Below are positions 1-8,282 of a DNA stretch of 64,000 bases, in pieces (the stretch's first letter is position 1; every line of letters starts with the position of its first letter). A program made the position numbers and the translations under genes. A model generated the notes under the pieces. That model was not told the DNA's origin, searched no databases, and worked only from the letters and a program-made list of their open reading frames with translations. The stretch comes from Desulfamplus sp. (GTDB taxonomy: Bacteria > Desulfobacterota > Desulfobacteria > Desulfobacterales > Desulfobacteraceae), in assembly GCA_015232455.1 (NCBI GenBank), contig JADFZQ010000014.1:1-64000 (forward strand). The letters run 5' to 3'.

Positions 1-57
1 ACGTTCATAGTTTATCTCTTCTATTATTTCTGGTGTGAATTCAAGTTCTATTGTCAT
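1..57 (-). CDS. N-terminal fragment of probable IS630-type transposase (runs off the window)
   Basis: An ATG at 57 on the minus strand opens a frame of 19 codons that reaches the window edge (MTIELEFTPEIIEEINYER). This resembles the beginning of the helix-turn-helix domain of IS630-family transposases or related winged-helix proteins, where a similar acidic start precedes an 'NYER..HP.PRVQ' stretch. That resemblance is from memory and the fragment is short. It lies head to head with a truncated epimerase gene, which fits a mobile element having cut that gene. It could also be a stand-alone regulator. Confidence 0.4.
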   Translation of the reverse strand, partial: MTIELEFTPEIIEEINYER

Positions 58-91
58 AAACACACATTAACAAATTAAAGCAAAAATGAGA

Positions 92-127
92 ATATAAAAA
101 CTCAATTTATGACCGCTTGCAGTATAA
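92..127. repeat. Half copy of the dispersed palindromic element, at the break point of the epimerase gene
   Basis: The stretch AATATAAAAACTCAATTTAT followed by a GACCGCTTGCAGTATA-like end closely matches the right arm of the element at 56625-56730 (AATATAAAAAACTCAATTCA, then a CCCACTTAGAGTATA end). Only this arm is present. Its last bases merge with the first recognisable codons of the epimerase remnant, so the repeat end and the gene truncation point coincide. Confidence 0.55.
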
Positions 128-791
128 TATAAAGCATCTTGTATTTGCCTCTTCCAGTTCAGTTTATGGGGCAAACAAAGAGTTGCCGTTTTCTGTTAGT
201 CATAATGTTGACCATCCCGTATCCCTCTATGCTGCAACAAAAAAATCGAATGAATTGATAGCACACGCATACTCACATCTATATGATATTCCTTGTACGG
301 GTCTCCGATTTTTCACAGTTTACGGACCATGGGGGAGACCTGATATGGCATACTTTCTATTTACAAAGGCAATTATTGAGGGAGATGCCATAAAAATTTT
401 TAATCATGGACGAATGAAACGAGATTTTACATATATTGATGATATTATTGAAGGAGTTGTACGGATTATTGATAAAGCTCCTTTGTCAAATCAATCATTG
501 GATAAAATTATAGCAACACCTGATCCAGGAACATCTTGGGCAAAATATAAAATATATAACATTGGAAATAATAAACCTGTAGAGCTGATAAAGTTCATCG
601 AAATTATAGAAAACATACTTGGAATAAAGGCTAAAAAAGAGTTTTACGATATGCAGCCGGGTGATGTTCCTGAAACGTACGCTGATATTAATGAGCTGGT
701 TGAAGCTGTAGGATTTACTCCTCAATTTGAGCTTGAAACAGGGCTTGAGAGGTTTATCTCTTGGTATAAAACTTATTATAAAATTGATTAA
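117..791 (+). pseudogene. 5'-truncated UDP-glucuronate/NAD-dependent sugar epimerase
   Basis: The 224 residues match the C-terminal two thirds of UDP-glucuronate 4-epimerases of the short-chain dehydrogenase/reductase family. The Ser of SSSSVYGAN, the catalytic YxxxK (SLYAATKKSNE) and the family stretch FFTVYGPWGRPDMAYFLF are all present. Full-length members have about 335-350 residues and begin with a GxxGxxG NAD-binding Rossmann motif. Here the frame upstream is closed by TGA at 87-89, and about 110 N-terminal residues including that motif are absent. The only start is a TTG without a clear ribosome binding site. The product could not bind NAD normally, so I call it a pseudogene. It precedes ugd, which makes UDP-glucuronate, and probably once belonged to the same polysaccharide pathway. 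Confidence 0.8.
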
Positions 792-854
792 CCCGTGGTG
801 TTAAGTTTTTATCATATTGAGGTTTATAAACAAAACATTAGAAGGCTAATATAA

Positions 855-2228
855 TTGAATATCACAATAATTGGAACAGGATATGTGGGATTGGTAACTG
901 GTGCCTGTTTTTCTGAAATGGGCAGTCAGGTTACATGCGTTGATGTTGACGAACAAAAAATTGAAAACCTTAGAAAAGGAATTATCCCTATATATGAGCC
1001 AGGGCTTGATAAACTCGTGGTGCAAAACTATCAAGAGGGACTTCTAAAATTTACCACAAGCATTAAAGATGCCTGCCAAGATTGCAGTGTATTTTTTATT
1101 GCTGTTGGAACTCCTCCAGACGAAGATGGTTCAGCAGACTTACAATATGTACTCAAAGCAGCCCGTGAAATAGGTTGCAATATTAATGATTATGCTATTA
1201 TTGTAAATAAATCAACTGTTCCAGTAGGCACTGCTGATTGTGTCAAAAACGCTATCAACGAAGAGCTTTATAAAAGAGAGGTTAATATTGAATTTGATGT
1301 TGTCAGCAATCCTGAGTTTCTTAAAGAGGGGGCTGCGGTTGAGGATTTTCTTAAACCAGATAGAGTTATTATTGGAGCAGACAGTCCAAAAGCAGTAAAA
1401 ATTATGCAAAGAATTTACGCCCCTTTTTCAAGAAATAGAGATAAGATAATTTTGATGAATGTAAGAGATGCTGAGATGACCAAATATACAGCAAATGCGA
1501 TGCTTGCCACAAAAATATCATTTATGAATGAGATTGCTAATATCTGCGAAAGGCTTGGGGTTGATGTGGAAAATGTTAGAAAAGGTATTGGTTCTGATAG
1601 TCGTATAGGATACTCTTTCATCTATCCTGGTTGTGGTTATGGAGGGTCATGTTTTCCTAAAGATGTTAAGGCACTTATTCATACAAGTAGAAACAGCGGT
1701 TTTGAGCCAAAATTGCTTATATCTGTAGAACAAAGAAACATTATGCAAAAAAAGGTTATGTCAGATAAAATAAAGAAACGTTTCGGTGATGATTTGTCAC
1801 ATTACACTTTTGGTGTGCTTGGGTTATCCTTCAAACCAGGAACTGACGATCTGCGAGAAGCTCCCTCAATTATGCTTATTAATGAGCTTATAAATAGTGG
1901 TGCAACAATACGTGCATACGATCCAGTTGCAATGAAGCAAGCTCAAAAAGAGTTTCCTATAGTTATTTCTAATAAAAATAATAAAATAGAACTATGCGAA
2001 GATAAATACGATGCTCTAAATCAATGTGATGCTCTTGTGTTGATGACAGAATGGAAGGCTTTTAGGCAGCTCAATTTTAAAATTTTATCCAAGGTTATGA
2101 AACAAAAAATAATCTTTGACGGTAGAAACCTTTATGATCCAGAAGAGGTCATGGAGTATGGATTTGAGTATCATGGTGTTGGAAGGGAGCAAATAAAATC
2201 CTACGACAGATTTAATCCCAATATTTGA
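855..2228 (+). CDS. ugd: UDP-glucose 6-dehydrogenase
   Basis: This cytoplasmic enzyme oxidises UDP-glucose to UDP-glucuronate with two NAD+, supplying capsule or lipopolysaccharide sugars. The 457-residue length is normal. The N-terminal NAD-binding motif is GTGYVGLVTG (residues 7-16). The central dimerisation domain has the catalytic-loop motif GCGYGGSCFPKD with Cys266, and the C-terminal UDP-binding domain follows (GLSFKPGTDDLREAPS). The start is TTG at 855 with AGAAGG about 9 bases upstream. It follows the truncated epimerase by 63 bp, probably the remnant of a two-gene sugar-nucleotide operon. It converges with the glycosyltransferase gene. Confidence 0.95.
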   Translation: MNITIIGTGYVGLVTGACFSEMGSQVTCVDVDEQKIENLRKGIIPIYEPGLDKLVVQNYQEGLLKFTTSIKDACQDCSVFFIAVGTPPDEDGSADLQYVLKAAREIGCNINDYAIIVNKSTVPVGTADCVKNAINEELYKREVNIEFDVVSNPEFLKEGAAVEDFLKPDRVIIGADSPKAVKIMQRIYAPFSRNRDKIILMNVRDAEMTKYTANAMLATKISFMNEIANICERLGVDVENVRKGIGSDSRIGYSFIYPGCGYGGSCFPKDVKALIHTSRNSGFEPKLLISVEQRNIMQKKVMSDKIKKRFGDDLSHYTFGVLGLSFKPGTDDLREAPSIMLINELINSGATIRAYDPVAMKQAQKEFPIVISNKNNKIELCEDKYDALNQCDALVLMTEWKAFRQLNFKILSKVMKQKIIFDGRNLYDPEEVMEYGFEYHGVGREQIKSYDRFNPNI

Positions 2229-2294
2229 TTTTAACCAATCTTTTAATTTCAGCATCTTTGGGTGTGTCGTTTTCATCCCCCAAATCCGTTATAA

Positions 2295-3020
2295 TCAGAA
2301 AAAAATTTTATAATATTTTAGCAGACGATAAGGAGATATTCCAATCCTAAAGAGTAATGCCAAAATAAATGATCGGAGAGAACAATATAAAACGCCCTCC
2401 TTTTCCCAACGTCTTGCAGATGTTTGAACCCATTTATCACTAATAAAAACCCTATCTTTAAGCCTCCTTATTCTGAGCATAATATCAATATCTTCCATAA
2501 TTGGAATCTCTGAAAAATTGCCAATTTTTTGAAAATACGATTTTGAGATAAATATAGCCTGATCTCCGTAAGGGATATGTGTCAGACGGCAACGCAGTGA
2601 TGCAAAAAACTCAATTAATCTGTAAATCTTGCGTTGGCTATCAAACCGCAATTTGAATGCACCAGCTTTGTATTGATCTATGTTTATGGCTCTAACAATA
2701 TGAGTTAAAGCATCTGAGGGAAGTTTTGTATCAGCATGTAGGAAAATCAAAATCTCTCCATCAGCAAGTTCTGCCCCTCTATTCATCTGTATTCCGCGTC
2801 CCGGCTGGCTGGTAGCTAATTTTATTTTAGGATAGGAAGATAAAAAGGTTGGTTTAATGTGCTTGATAGTGCTTTTTTCAGAATCTCCATCTACAACAAT
2901 GATCTCAAAGAGATGATCTGAAAATTGTTGGCATAACTTACTAATACAGATGTTTATAGATGAGCCTTCATATAGGACTGGTATAATAAATGAAAACAAA
3001 TGATAAACTCTTACCTCCAA
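2295..3020 (-). CDS. Family 2 glycosyltransferase (TIGR04283-like)
   Basis: The 241-residue GT-A glycosyltransferase begins with the strand FSFIIPVLYEGSSI, then EIIVVDGDSEKST (nucleotide binding). It has the family signature QPGRGIQMNRGAELADGEIL and a metal-binding-type LHADTKLP segment. A later PYGDQAIFISKSYF stretch with IPIMEDIDIMLRI is typical of the 'rSAM/selenodomain-associated transferase 2' group (TIGR04283). The sugar donor and acceptor cannot be read from the sequence. The TTG at 3020 has no ribosome site of its own. GGAGG lies just inside it, so translation may begin at the TTG at 2999. It is convergent with ugd. Confidence 0.85.
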   Translation of the reverse strand: MEVRVYHLFSFIIPVLYEGSSINICISKLCQQFSDHLFEIIVVDGDSEKSTIKHIKPTFLSSYPKIKLATSQPGRGIQMNRGAELADGEILIFLHADTKLPSDALTHIVRAINIDQYKAGAFKLRFDSQRKIYRLIEFFASLRCRLTHIPYGDQAIFISKSYFQKIGNFSEIPIMEDIDIMLRIRRLKDRVFISDKWVQTSARRWEKEGVLYCSLRSFILALLFRIGISPYRLLKYYKIFF

Positions 3021-3091
3021 TTATAATATTGCCTTAAGAGCCTCTCTTTATATTGTGCATACAGAATTGCCAATTAGTCTGTGAAAGCGGC

Positions 3092-3298
3092 TCAAATAGC
3101 TATATCTGAAACAGCCTTATCAAGACGCTGTTTATTAACATTTGATTGAGCCAAATAGAGAGTCTCTTTATATGCACTATCATGCTCAAGACGTTCTTCT
3201 AATATCTCAATAATGAACTCTTCAGGTGTTTGATGAAACATGCCCGCAAATTGATTAATCTTTAATGTCAGTTTCTCTGGAATTATTACATTAAGCAT
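3092..3298 (-). CDS. Small antitoxin-like protein, unknown function
   Basis: Starting at the ATG at 3298, which has a GGGGGG ribosome site 4 bases upstream, the product is 68 residues and begins MLNVIIPEKLTLKINQFAGM. The short beta strand followed by helices (TPEEFIIEILEERLEH) resembles CopG/ribbon-helix-helix type antitoxins, but I do not recognise the family. A longer frame starting at 3391 is open, but its extra residues (MIQNQDLQDRRIRRDKD) come from a dispersed 'aatcctgattctgaatcaga'-type repeat and are unlikely to be translated. No toxin gene is adjacent. Confidence 0.55.
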   Translation of the reverse strand: MLNVIIPEKLTLKINQFAGMFHQTPEEFIIEILEERLEHDSAYKETLYLAQSNVNKQRLDKAVSDIAI

Positions 3299-3543
3299 TT
3301 GTTCCCCCCGTTGATTTTTTTTAAATACCTCATCATGGGTATCTTTATCCCGCCTTATCCTTCTATCCTGTAAATCCTGATTCTGAATCACAGATTAATC
3401 TGATTTCAGGGATTTGAGTTTTATAATCTGAGAAGATTGCATCAGACTTTAAAGTATAAAACTCCTGCTAAAATATATCATAATCTGGCTTAAAACAATC
3501 GAGCAATTTCCAAAAAACTGGTCTGTTAAATCAGTTCACCATA

Positions 3544-4167
3544 TTAAGCGTTTTGTTGGGTCAGTTCTAACATTTTATCCAAAAGCTCTCTGAGTCTGGG
3601 GCATTTATCATATGCGATATTCGGATCGAGTTTATCGAAAAGCTCTTTTCCGTTCACAACCTTTTTGTAGGATCTTTTTACATGCAAAGGATAAAGACGT
3701 TCCAATAATTTTGCGGGTGGCTCATTAAAATTTATCAATTCCGGAGTTTGAATCTTGGGAGGGAACGCATTTTTAACTTTCACAGGAAAAATATCTGGTT
3801 GACTTAAAAGCCATGCTTCAACTTCATGCACTGCAAAAAATTGAAAAAAATGAGGGTGAGCCACCTTGTCCTCAATATGTTTTTTACCCCATTCATAACG
3901 TTCATTGTAATTTTCTATATGGTTGGGGTAAAAGGTCGGGCCGTATAGATCCAACAGGGAAATAATGGCAATAATATCATCTTTATTTGGCCCATTCAGA
4001 TGCATTTTTGCTTTCAGGGGTGCATCTTTTAGTAGTTCAGGCCATCCCTCAAAGCGGACGGTTTTAATTCCAACTGGTTGTCCTATTCTTGGATCAATCC
4101 ATTTTTTTAAAAATTGTGGTAACGATTTGTTTTCGGTATAACCTTCGACAAAAAGAATAAATCTCAT
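3544..4167 (-). CDS. DUF4276 family TOPRIM-like protein (putative defence partner)
   Basis: The 207-residue protein has the DUF4276 pattern. An N-terminal FILFVEGYTENKSL contains the acidic residue expected of a TOPRIM fold, a central LLDLYGPTFYP matches the family 'DxYG' motif, and AVHEVEAWLLS carries the conserved HExE segment. The last domain is a basic helix-rich tail. TOPRIM proteins cleave or join nucleic acid through metal ions, and in ATPase-TOPRIM pairs (OLD, PARIS, RloA/RloB types) they act as antiviral effectors. The start ATG overlaps the stop of the upstream ATPase gene by 4 bases, so the two are translationally coupled. The defence role is inferred from this pairing and the accessory setting. 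Confidence 0.75.
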   Translation of the reverse strand: MRFILFVEGYTENKSLPQFLKKWIDPRIGQPVGIKTVRFEGWPELLKDAPLKAKMHLNGPNKDDIIAIISLLDLYGPTFYPNHIENYNERYEWGKKHIEDKVAHPHFFQFFAVHEVEAWLLSQPDIFPVKVKNAFPPKIQTPELINFNEPPAKLLERLYPLHVKRSYKKVVNGKELFDKLDPNIAYDKCPRLRELLDKMLELTQQNA

Positions 4168-5348
4168 ATCATCTGCTCCAATTCTCCTGATTTAAAAAGA
4201 GCCCCCAGAGAGTATTCTTTAAGCCAATAGTCGAGGATTTCACCTTTTAGCGTTTTTAATAGGGTTTCACCATTCTCCCACGTTGCCACAGTAGTGGTGG
4301 GCTTAGTTCCCGCGAAAGCATCCAGAAATTGTGGGGAATGCGTCGTCAGAATAACTTGAGATCTGGTTGCTGCGTCAACTGCATACTCGGCAACCAATGG
4401 TAACATTGATGGATGTAGCCCTGTTTCTGGTTCATCGATTGCAATAATTGGAGCCGGTGATGGGCTTGCCAGAACCGTTAACAAAAACAAAAAGCGTAGT
4501 GTCCCGTCCGAAAGTTCAGCAGATGATTGTTCACGCTTTAGTGATTTCCACCGAACCCTCATTTGAATTCTCTGGTCAGACGCAGGAGGAAAAACCAACT
4601 CTTCAAAATCATTACCAAATGCTGCCCGCATGGCCGAATTTATATCTTTTTTAAAATCACGGTCACCCGTGTAAAGAGTATGCATAACAGATATGAGATT
4701 TTGTCCGTCAGGATCAACTCGTTTTTCCATTCGAGAGATGGCAGGTTGACGAACAGAGGCGTCTTTGTTGGTATGCAAATCATGATAAACAGCGATAGAT
4801 GCCAATTCTCTTTGAAAAGGCGGGATGTAGTGGTTGTTGATAAACGGTCCTGATGCTATTGAAAGAAGACTTTCTTCCTCTGAGATAAACTCTTCAGGAG
4901 TAGTAAATGTGTGCTCAGTCTCATCAAAAATAACAGCTCTCTTTGAGAGTCTTTCTAAAAATTTAAAAGGTTTTTTTTCAATATTGCTCCTTAATTTATG
5001 AGAGTTGATCAAAAGTTCCTTTTCAACTTTATACGAGCTTCCTACCCCGAGCCTCGCTAGTTCGAGTTCATAATGTTCAGGTCCTATCTCTCCGCCCTCA
5101 GTGGCTGATTCAAGGACAAACTTTATTGAAGTAGCAGTACCATCCCAAACAATAGGATCCATTCCGCCCAACGATTGAATATACTTACCGAGTTTGCCCT
5201 GTGCGGATACGGCAATTAATTCCATTAATCGCAATAAATTTGATTTGCCAGTTCCGTTAGGACCGATAATCACATTGAGATCCCCAGGATACCAGCTTAC
5301 ATTTCTGAGAGAGCGGAAACCCTCTACATCCAACCGAGTAATTTTCAT
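4164..5348 (-). CDS. AAA/SMC-type ATPase paired with DUF4276 protein
   Basis: The 394-residue ATPase of the RecF/OLD/AAA_21 type starts MKITRLDVEGFRSLRNVSW. It has Walker A GPNGTGKS at about residues 29-36, an ABC-like signature ELSDGTLRFLFLL, Walker B PAPIIAIDEPETGLHP and a switch His in ILTTHSPQFLDAF. There is no fused TOPRIM domain. That function is supplied by the overlapping downstream gene. The pair has the organisation of two-component ATPase-nuclease phage defence systems. It lies immediately beyond the last attC site but shows no attC of its own, so I do not assign it to a cassette. Confidence 0.8.
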   Translation of the reverse strand: MKITRLDVEGFRSLRNVSWYPGDLNVIIGPNGTGKSNLLRLMELIAVSAQGKLGKYIQSLGGMDPIVWDGTATSIKFVLESATEGGEIGPEHYELELARLGVGSSYKVEKELLINSHKLRSNIEKKPFKFLERLSKRAVIFDETEHTFTTPEEFISEEESLLSIASGPFINNHYIPPFQRELASIAVYHDLHTNKDASVRQPAISRMEKRVDPDGQNLISVMHTLYTGDRDFKKDINSAMRAAFGNDFEELVFPPASDQRIQMRVRWKSLKREQSSAELSDGTLRFLFLLTVLASPSPAPIIAIDEPETGLHPSMLPLVAEYAVDAATRSQVILTTHSPQFLDAFAGTKPTTTVATWENGETLLKTLKGEILDYWLKEYSLGALFKSGELEQMI

Positions 5349-5506
5349 TATTCATTTTCCTATACTTTTGATGATAATTACAACTGCTGAGTCGAACCAA
5401 CTCCTCCTCGCCTATCTATTCTGAGCTATACAATAAGTTTCCAAATATGGCACCTTTCTGTATGGGTATCCAGATTGTTTTTAATCATCGAGCCTTGAGA
5501 CTTCAA

Positions 5507-5593
5507 GTCCAACGGTGAGCTAAGCCGCCGCACCAACAGCCCTCGCGGAAAACGCCTCCCGTTCACGCGGTCGGCTTGAGCGATATGTTGGGT
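5507..5593 (-). other. Integron attC site a (87 bp)
   Basis: On the minus strand the site begins with R'' ACCCAAC (5593-5587) and ends with R' GTTGGAC (5513-5507), which fits GTTRRRY. Complementary inner arms of the CAAGCCGACCGC / GCGGCGGCTTAG type enclose a variable loop. The R'' core is the exact reverse complement of GTTGGGT, the R' core of the next attC upstream (site b). This is what is expected if the DNA between them was excised and inserted as one circular cassette. It follows the TIR gene stop by 4 bases. Confidence 0.88.
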
Positions 5594-5597
5594 ATCA

Positions 5598-6902
5598 TTA
5601 TTTGCCAGTCGGCACAAATTTAAATACTTCCAGTCTTTGCCCTGATATTGATATTACCTTGGCTGATATTCTGACAATAGCATCATCAACTTTTGGATCG
5701 TGATCAAATTTAGATAGATACACATTGCTTGATTGATTAGCTTTCCATTTATCAAAATTTTCGTAGGATTTCTTTAATAAATCGATACCACAATCATAGC
5801 CAGAAGATACAAATGAAAAATCTTGAATAAAATTTTGAGATTTGGGATCAATTGTCCAACCATAATCAAACATCAATAGTTTCTTGAATTGAGTTTGCTC
5901 AGCTTCTCCTTCAAAGAGAACTAAATATCGGATAAAAGCTGAAACTGCTCCCCGAATTGAAAAAATAGAATAGTTGGGAAGCAACTCTTTTGCCAAAACG
6001 ATCTCTTTTATTTCTTTAAGAACTGATGATGTCGTTGATGCAATGTTATTTTGTGAAAAATATAAATTCTTAAATGACATTTTCTGTTGTTCTTCATCAT
6101 TTAAAAAAAAAATTGTTGGCCTGAAATAAAAATCAAATAAATTTGGGAAACCTGATAAAGTAGAATTTGTCAAGGCAGAGTTTATTTGTTGTAAATAATT
6201 AATTGTTTGCCCTGAGACATCCATAGACATTGAATCACCTGGCTTCAAAATGGGCTCTTCCATTTCTTTTAAATAAAACATTTTTTCAGGTAGTTGCTTG
6301 TCTTTTTCCTTGGGATTTATGAAAAAAGAAACATAAGAATTTGCTTTAACACCGTGCCATATTTCTTTGCTGACATTAGTGATCTCTATCTGAATAGATG
6401 GCTTTTTTGAAAATAACAAAAGTGTTGGAAAATTTGTTTTGATTTGTCCAAGAGTATTAATGTTTTTTGATACATTTTCTTTAAAAATATTGCTATTTTT
6501 CTGCTTAACTGGAGAATTCCCTTTGATTGTTTGAATTAACTCTTGAATTGCGCTTTCATAATTCCTTGAAAAATCCGCATATTTTTTATCTTTTAAGAGT
6601 ACTGGAATTTTACACTCTTCAACTTTCAGGGGAAGAATCACTGTTTTTTCATCTTTTATTTCTTCATTTATTTTGCTTTGCCATTCTTTTTGAACCCATC
6701 CAGAATCAACGCTATGACAAGTTAACAAAACTGCTATAAAATCTGCATCTTCCAAGCCTTGTTGGATTTTTTGACTAATTGAGTCTCCAACTCGAATCTC
6801 CCATTCATCCAACCAAATTTTAATTCCACTATCCTTCAAGTCTTGAGCAATCTTTTGTGCAAACTGCTTATCCTTACTACTATATGACAGAAATACATAC
6901 AT
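5598..6902 (-). CDS. TIR-domain protein in an integron cassette
   Basis: The first ~130 residues form a TIR domain. It starts MYVFLSYSSKDKQFAQKIAQ and continues with a GIKIWLDEWEIRVGDSI BB-loop region and SGWVQKEWQSKI, which carries the Glu expected at the NAD-cleaving site. The remaining ~300 residues are of unknown fold and may sense the trigger. Bacterial TIR proteins commonly deplete NAD+ or make cyclic ADP-ribose signals in phage defence; that role here is inferred. The gene fills cassette 5513-6958: its ATG is 51 bp after the cassette start and its stop is 4 bp before attC a. No promoter of its own is evident. Confidence 0.8.
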   Translation of the reverse strand: MYVFLSYSSKDKQFAQKIAQDLKDSGIKIWLDEWEIRVGDSISQKIQQGLEDADFIAVLLTCHSVDSGWVQKEWQSKINEEIKDEKTVILPLKVEECKIPVLLKDKKYADFSRNYESAIQELIQTIKGNSPVKQKNSNIFKENVSKNINTLGQIKTNFPTLLLFSKKPSIQIEITNVSKEIWHGVKANSYVSFFINPKEKDKQLPEKMFYLKEMEEPILKPGDSMSMDVSGQTINYLQQINSALTNSTLSGFPNLFDFYFRPTIFFLNDEEQQKMSFKNLYFSQNNIASTTSSVLKEIKEIVLAKELLPNYSIFSIRGAVSAFIRYLVLFEGEAEQTQFKKLLMFDYGWTIDPKSQNFIQDFSFVSSGYDCGIDLLKKSYENFDKWKANQSSNVYLSKFDHDPKVDDAIVRISAKVISISGQRLEVFKFVPTGK

Positions 6903-6952
6903 TTCTATAAGCCTTTGAATTCAAAATTGATTTTAATGGAGTAAATATATTT

Positions 6953-7038
6953 ACCCAACGCTGAGTTGAGTGGCGTCGCCAACTGCCTTCGCGGAAACCG
7001 CTCTCGTTCACGGCGTCCACTCGAACGATTTGTTAGCC
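6953..7038 (-). other. Integron attC site b (86 bp)
   Basis: On the minus strand R'' is GGCTAAC (7038-7032) and R' is GTTGGGT (6959-6953). Inner arms resemble TCGTTCGAGTGGACGCCGTG paired with GGCGACGCCACTCAACTCAG, the usual form of attC stems. R'' is the exact reverse complement of GTTAGCC, the R' of attC c. The expected cassette cut is between G and TT of R', that is between 6958 and 6959. Confidence 0.9.
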
Positions 7039-7110
7039 AAAACAGTATTTTATTACATACTGTTTTTCCAAAGTGCGAACAAACAATCAATTATTTCAAA
7101 GCCCGAAAGA

Positions 7111-8160
7111 CTATTTTTTTAATTTTGAATCAAGTGCATTAATGGCTTTGAATAATTCGGGATTCTCAATGTTTTCATTTTTTTTCATCTCTTCAAAACC
7201 AAGTTTTAATAGATTTGAAAAATTTTCTATTTCTTGTATCATGGGTCTAAAAAAAAATGGAATTATATTTTCTACGTATTCTCTAAACTCTTCTCTATTC
7301 TCAGAAGTAACACTAGCATTGCTCGTTTTTTTATTTTTTTCGTTGCTATAGAATATTTTTTCTTTTCCAGGTGTATCGTCAAATTCATCCGCTTTTATTC
7401 GAATTTTTGACAATGGTTTTTCTTCATGTATTTCACCATCATCTTCAAAATCATTAAAACCCATATCAGAAAATTCGATTCCATATTTGTCAAGATCAAG
7501 AAGTACCCTTTTAGATGCACCATAATTTAAAAACCAAATAGATCTTTCAATAATTCGATTTTGCAATAAATACGCATCTTTTTCAATTTGATTCCTAGTT
7601 GACTTACCGTATGTGATTCTTCCAGATTTTATTTCAACAATAATACGAATTTTTGGGATATAAATATCAGCTCTTTTTTTTAATGCTTTACCGTCTACAA
7701 ATGTGTCAAATATCTTTCTATCTAGTTGAATTTCAGTTTTCTCGCTTGGATTGCTTTGTTCTATTTGTGATACAATATAATCTAAATAAACCTTTTCCCA
7801 AAGCATACCTCTTGACATATTTTGAGAAAGAAGAAACTTTTTATTGTAATTTCCTGCTGGAGTATTCTTGAATTGTTCTGATTTTAAGAAAAATTTTGAT
7901 TTTTTTTGTCTTCTTGGTGTCAGGATTAGCCTACAGTTGTCAAGAAACCAAAGAAGGCATTGATATTTTTCAATACTCAAGTCAGCATTGTTTTTTACAT
8001 ATTTAATGAGAGCACCTATTATATATAGGTCTTTTTGATTATGAAGCGATATCAATTTAAAGAAACGCTGCCTTATCAGTTGAGGGTTACTTTCTATCTC
8101 AAAAAATGAATCAAGCTCAAAAAAAATTTCTTCTATTATGTCTGCATTTTTATTATTCAT
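7111..8160 (-). CDS. Putative PD-(D/E)XK nuclease in an integron cassette
   Basis: The 349-residue protein is of no family I can name. A restriction-endonuclease-like core is visible at about residues 165-190. ADIYIPKIRIIVEIKSGRIT gives the D, then ExK of PD-(D/E)XK enzymes, and NQIEKDAYLL supplies a following Q. The N-terminal ~110 residues are helical and the C-terminal third is charged and probably coiled. It occupies cassette 6959-8228, starting 63 bp after the cassette boundary and ending about 70 bp before attC b. Function is unknown; a defence or toxin nuclease is plausible. Confidence 0.65.
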   Translation of the reverse strand: MNNKNADIIEEIFFELDSFFEIESNPQLIRQRFFKLISLHNQKDLYIIGALIKYVKNNADLSIEKYQCLLWFLDNCRLILTPRRQKKSKFFLKSEQFKNTPAGNYNKKFLLSQNMSRGMLWEKVYLDYIVSQIEQSNPSEKTEIQLDRKIFDTFVDGKALKKRADIYIPKIRIIVEIKSGRITYGKSTRNQIEKDAYLLQNRIIERSIWFLNYGASKRVLLDLDKYGIEFSDMGFNDFEDDGEIHEEKPLSKIRIKADEFDDTPGKEKIFYSNEKNKKTSNASVTSENREEFREYVENIIPFFFRPMIQEIENFSNLLKLGFEEMKKNENIENPELFKAINALDSKLKK

Positions 8161-8222
8161 ATTGAATATAACGTGCTTGAATTTTTATATAAAAAATCAT
8201 TGAAAAACAAAAGATGCAAAAT

Positions 8223-8282
8223 GGCTAACGCCGCTAATCAGCCGCGCGGCCTTTTGCGTCGGCTGAATTAGCCTTGTTATGA
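8223..8282 (-). other. Integron attC site c (60 bp)
   Basis: On the minus strand R'' is TCATAAC (8282-8276) and R' is GTTAGCC (8229-8223). The inner arms TTCAGCCGACGC and GCGCGGCTGATTAG are complementary and enclose a short loop, giving the compact 60-bp form typical of antibiotic-cassette attC sites. The upstream gene stop lies inside the site. R' matches the R'' of attC b, confirming the orientation of the array on the minus strand. Confidence 0.9.

Noticed and set aside
3299-3420. N-terminal extension of the small antitoxin-like gene
   Set aside because: The extra residues come from a dispersed aatcctgattctgaatcaga-type repeat, and the GGGGGG ribosome site points to the internal ATG at 3298.
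5426-5617. Small minus-strand gene after the TIR cassette
   Set aside because: The frame consists of the attC a site and its flanks, with Arg-rich translation from the GC-rich stem; no independent start signal.
6905-7090. Small minus-strand gene between nuclease and TIR genes
   Set aside because: Again translation of an attC stem (site b), not a gene.
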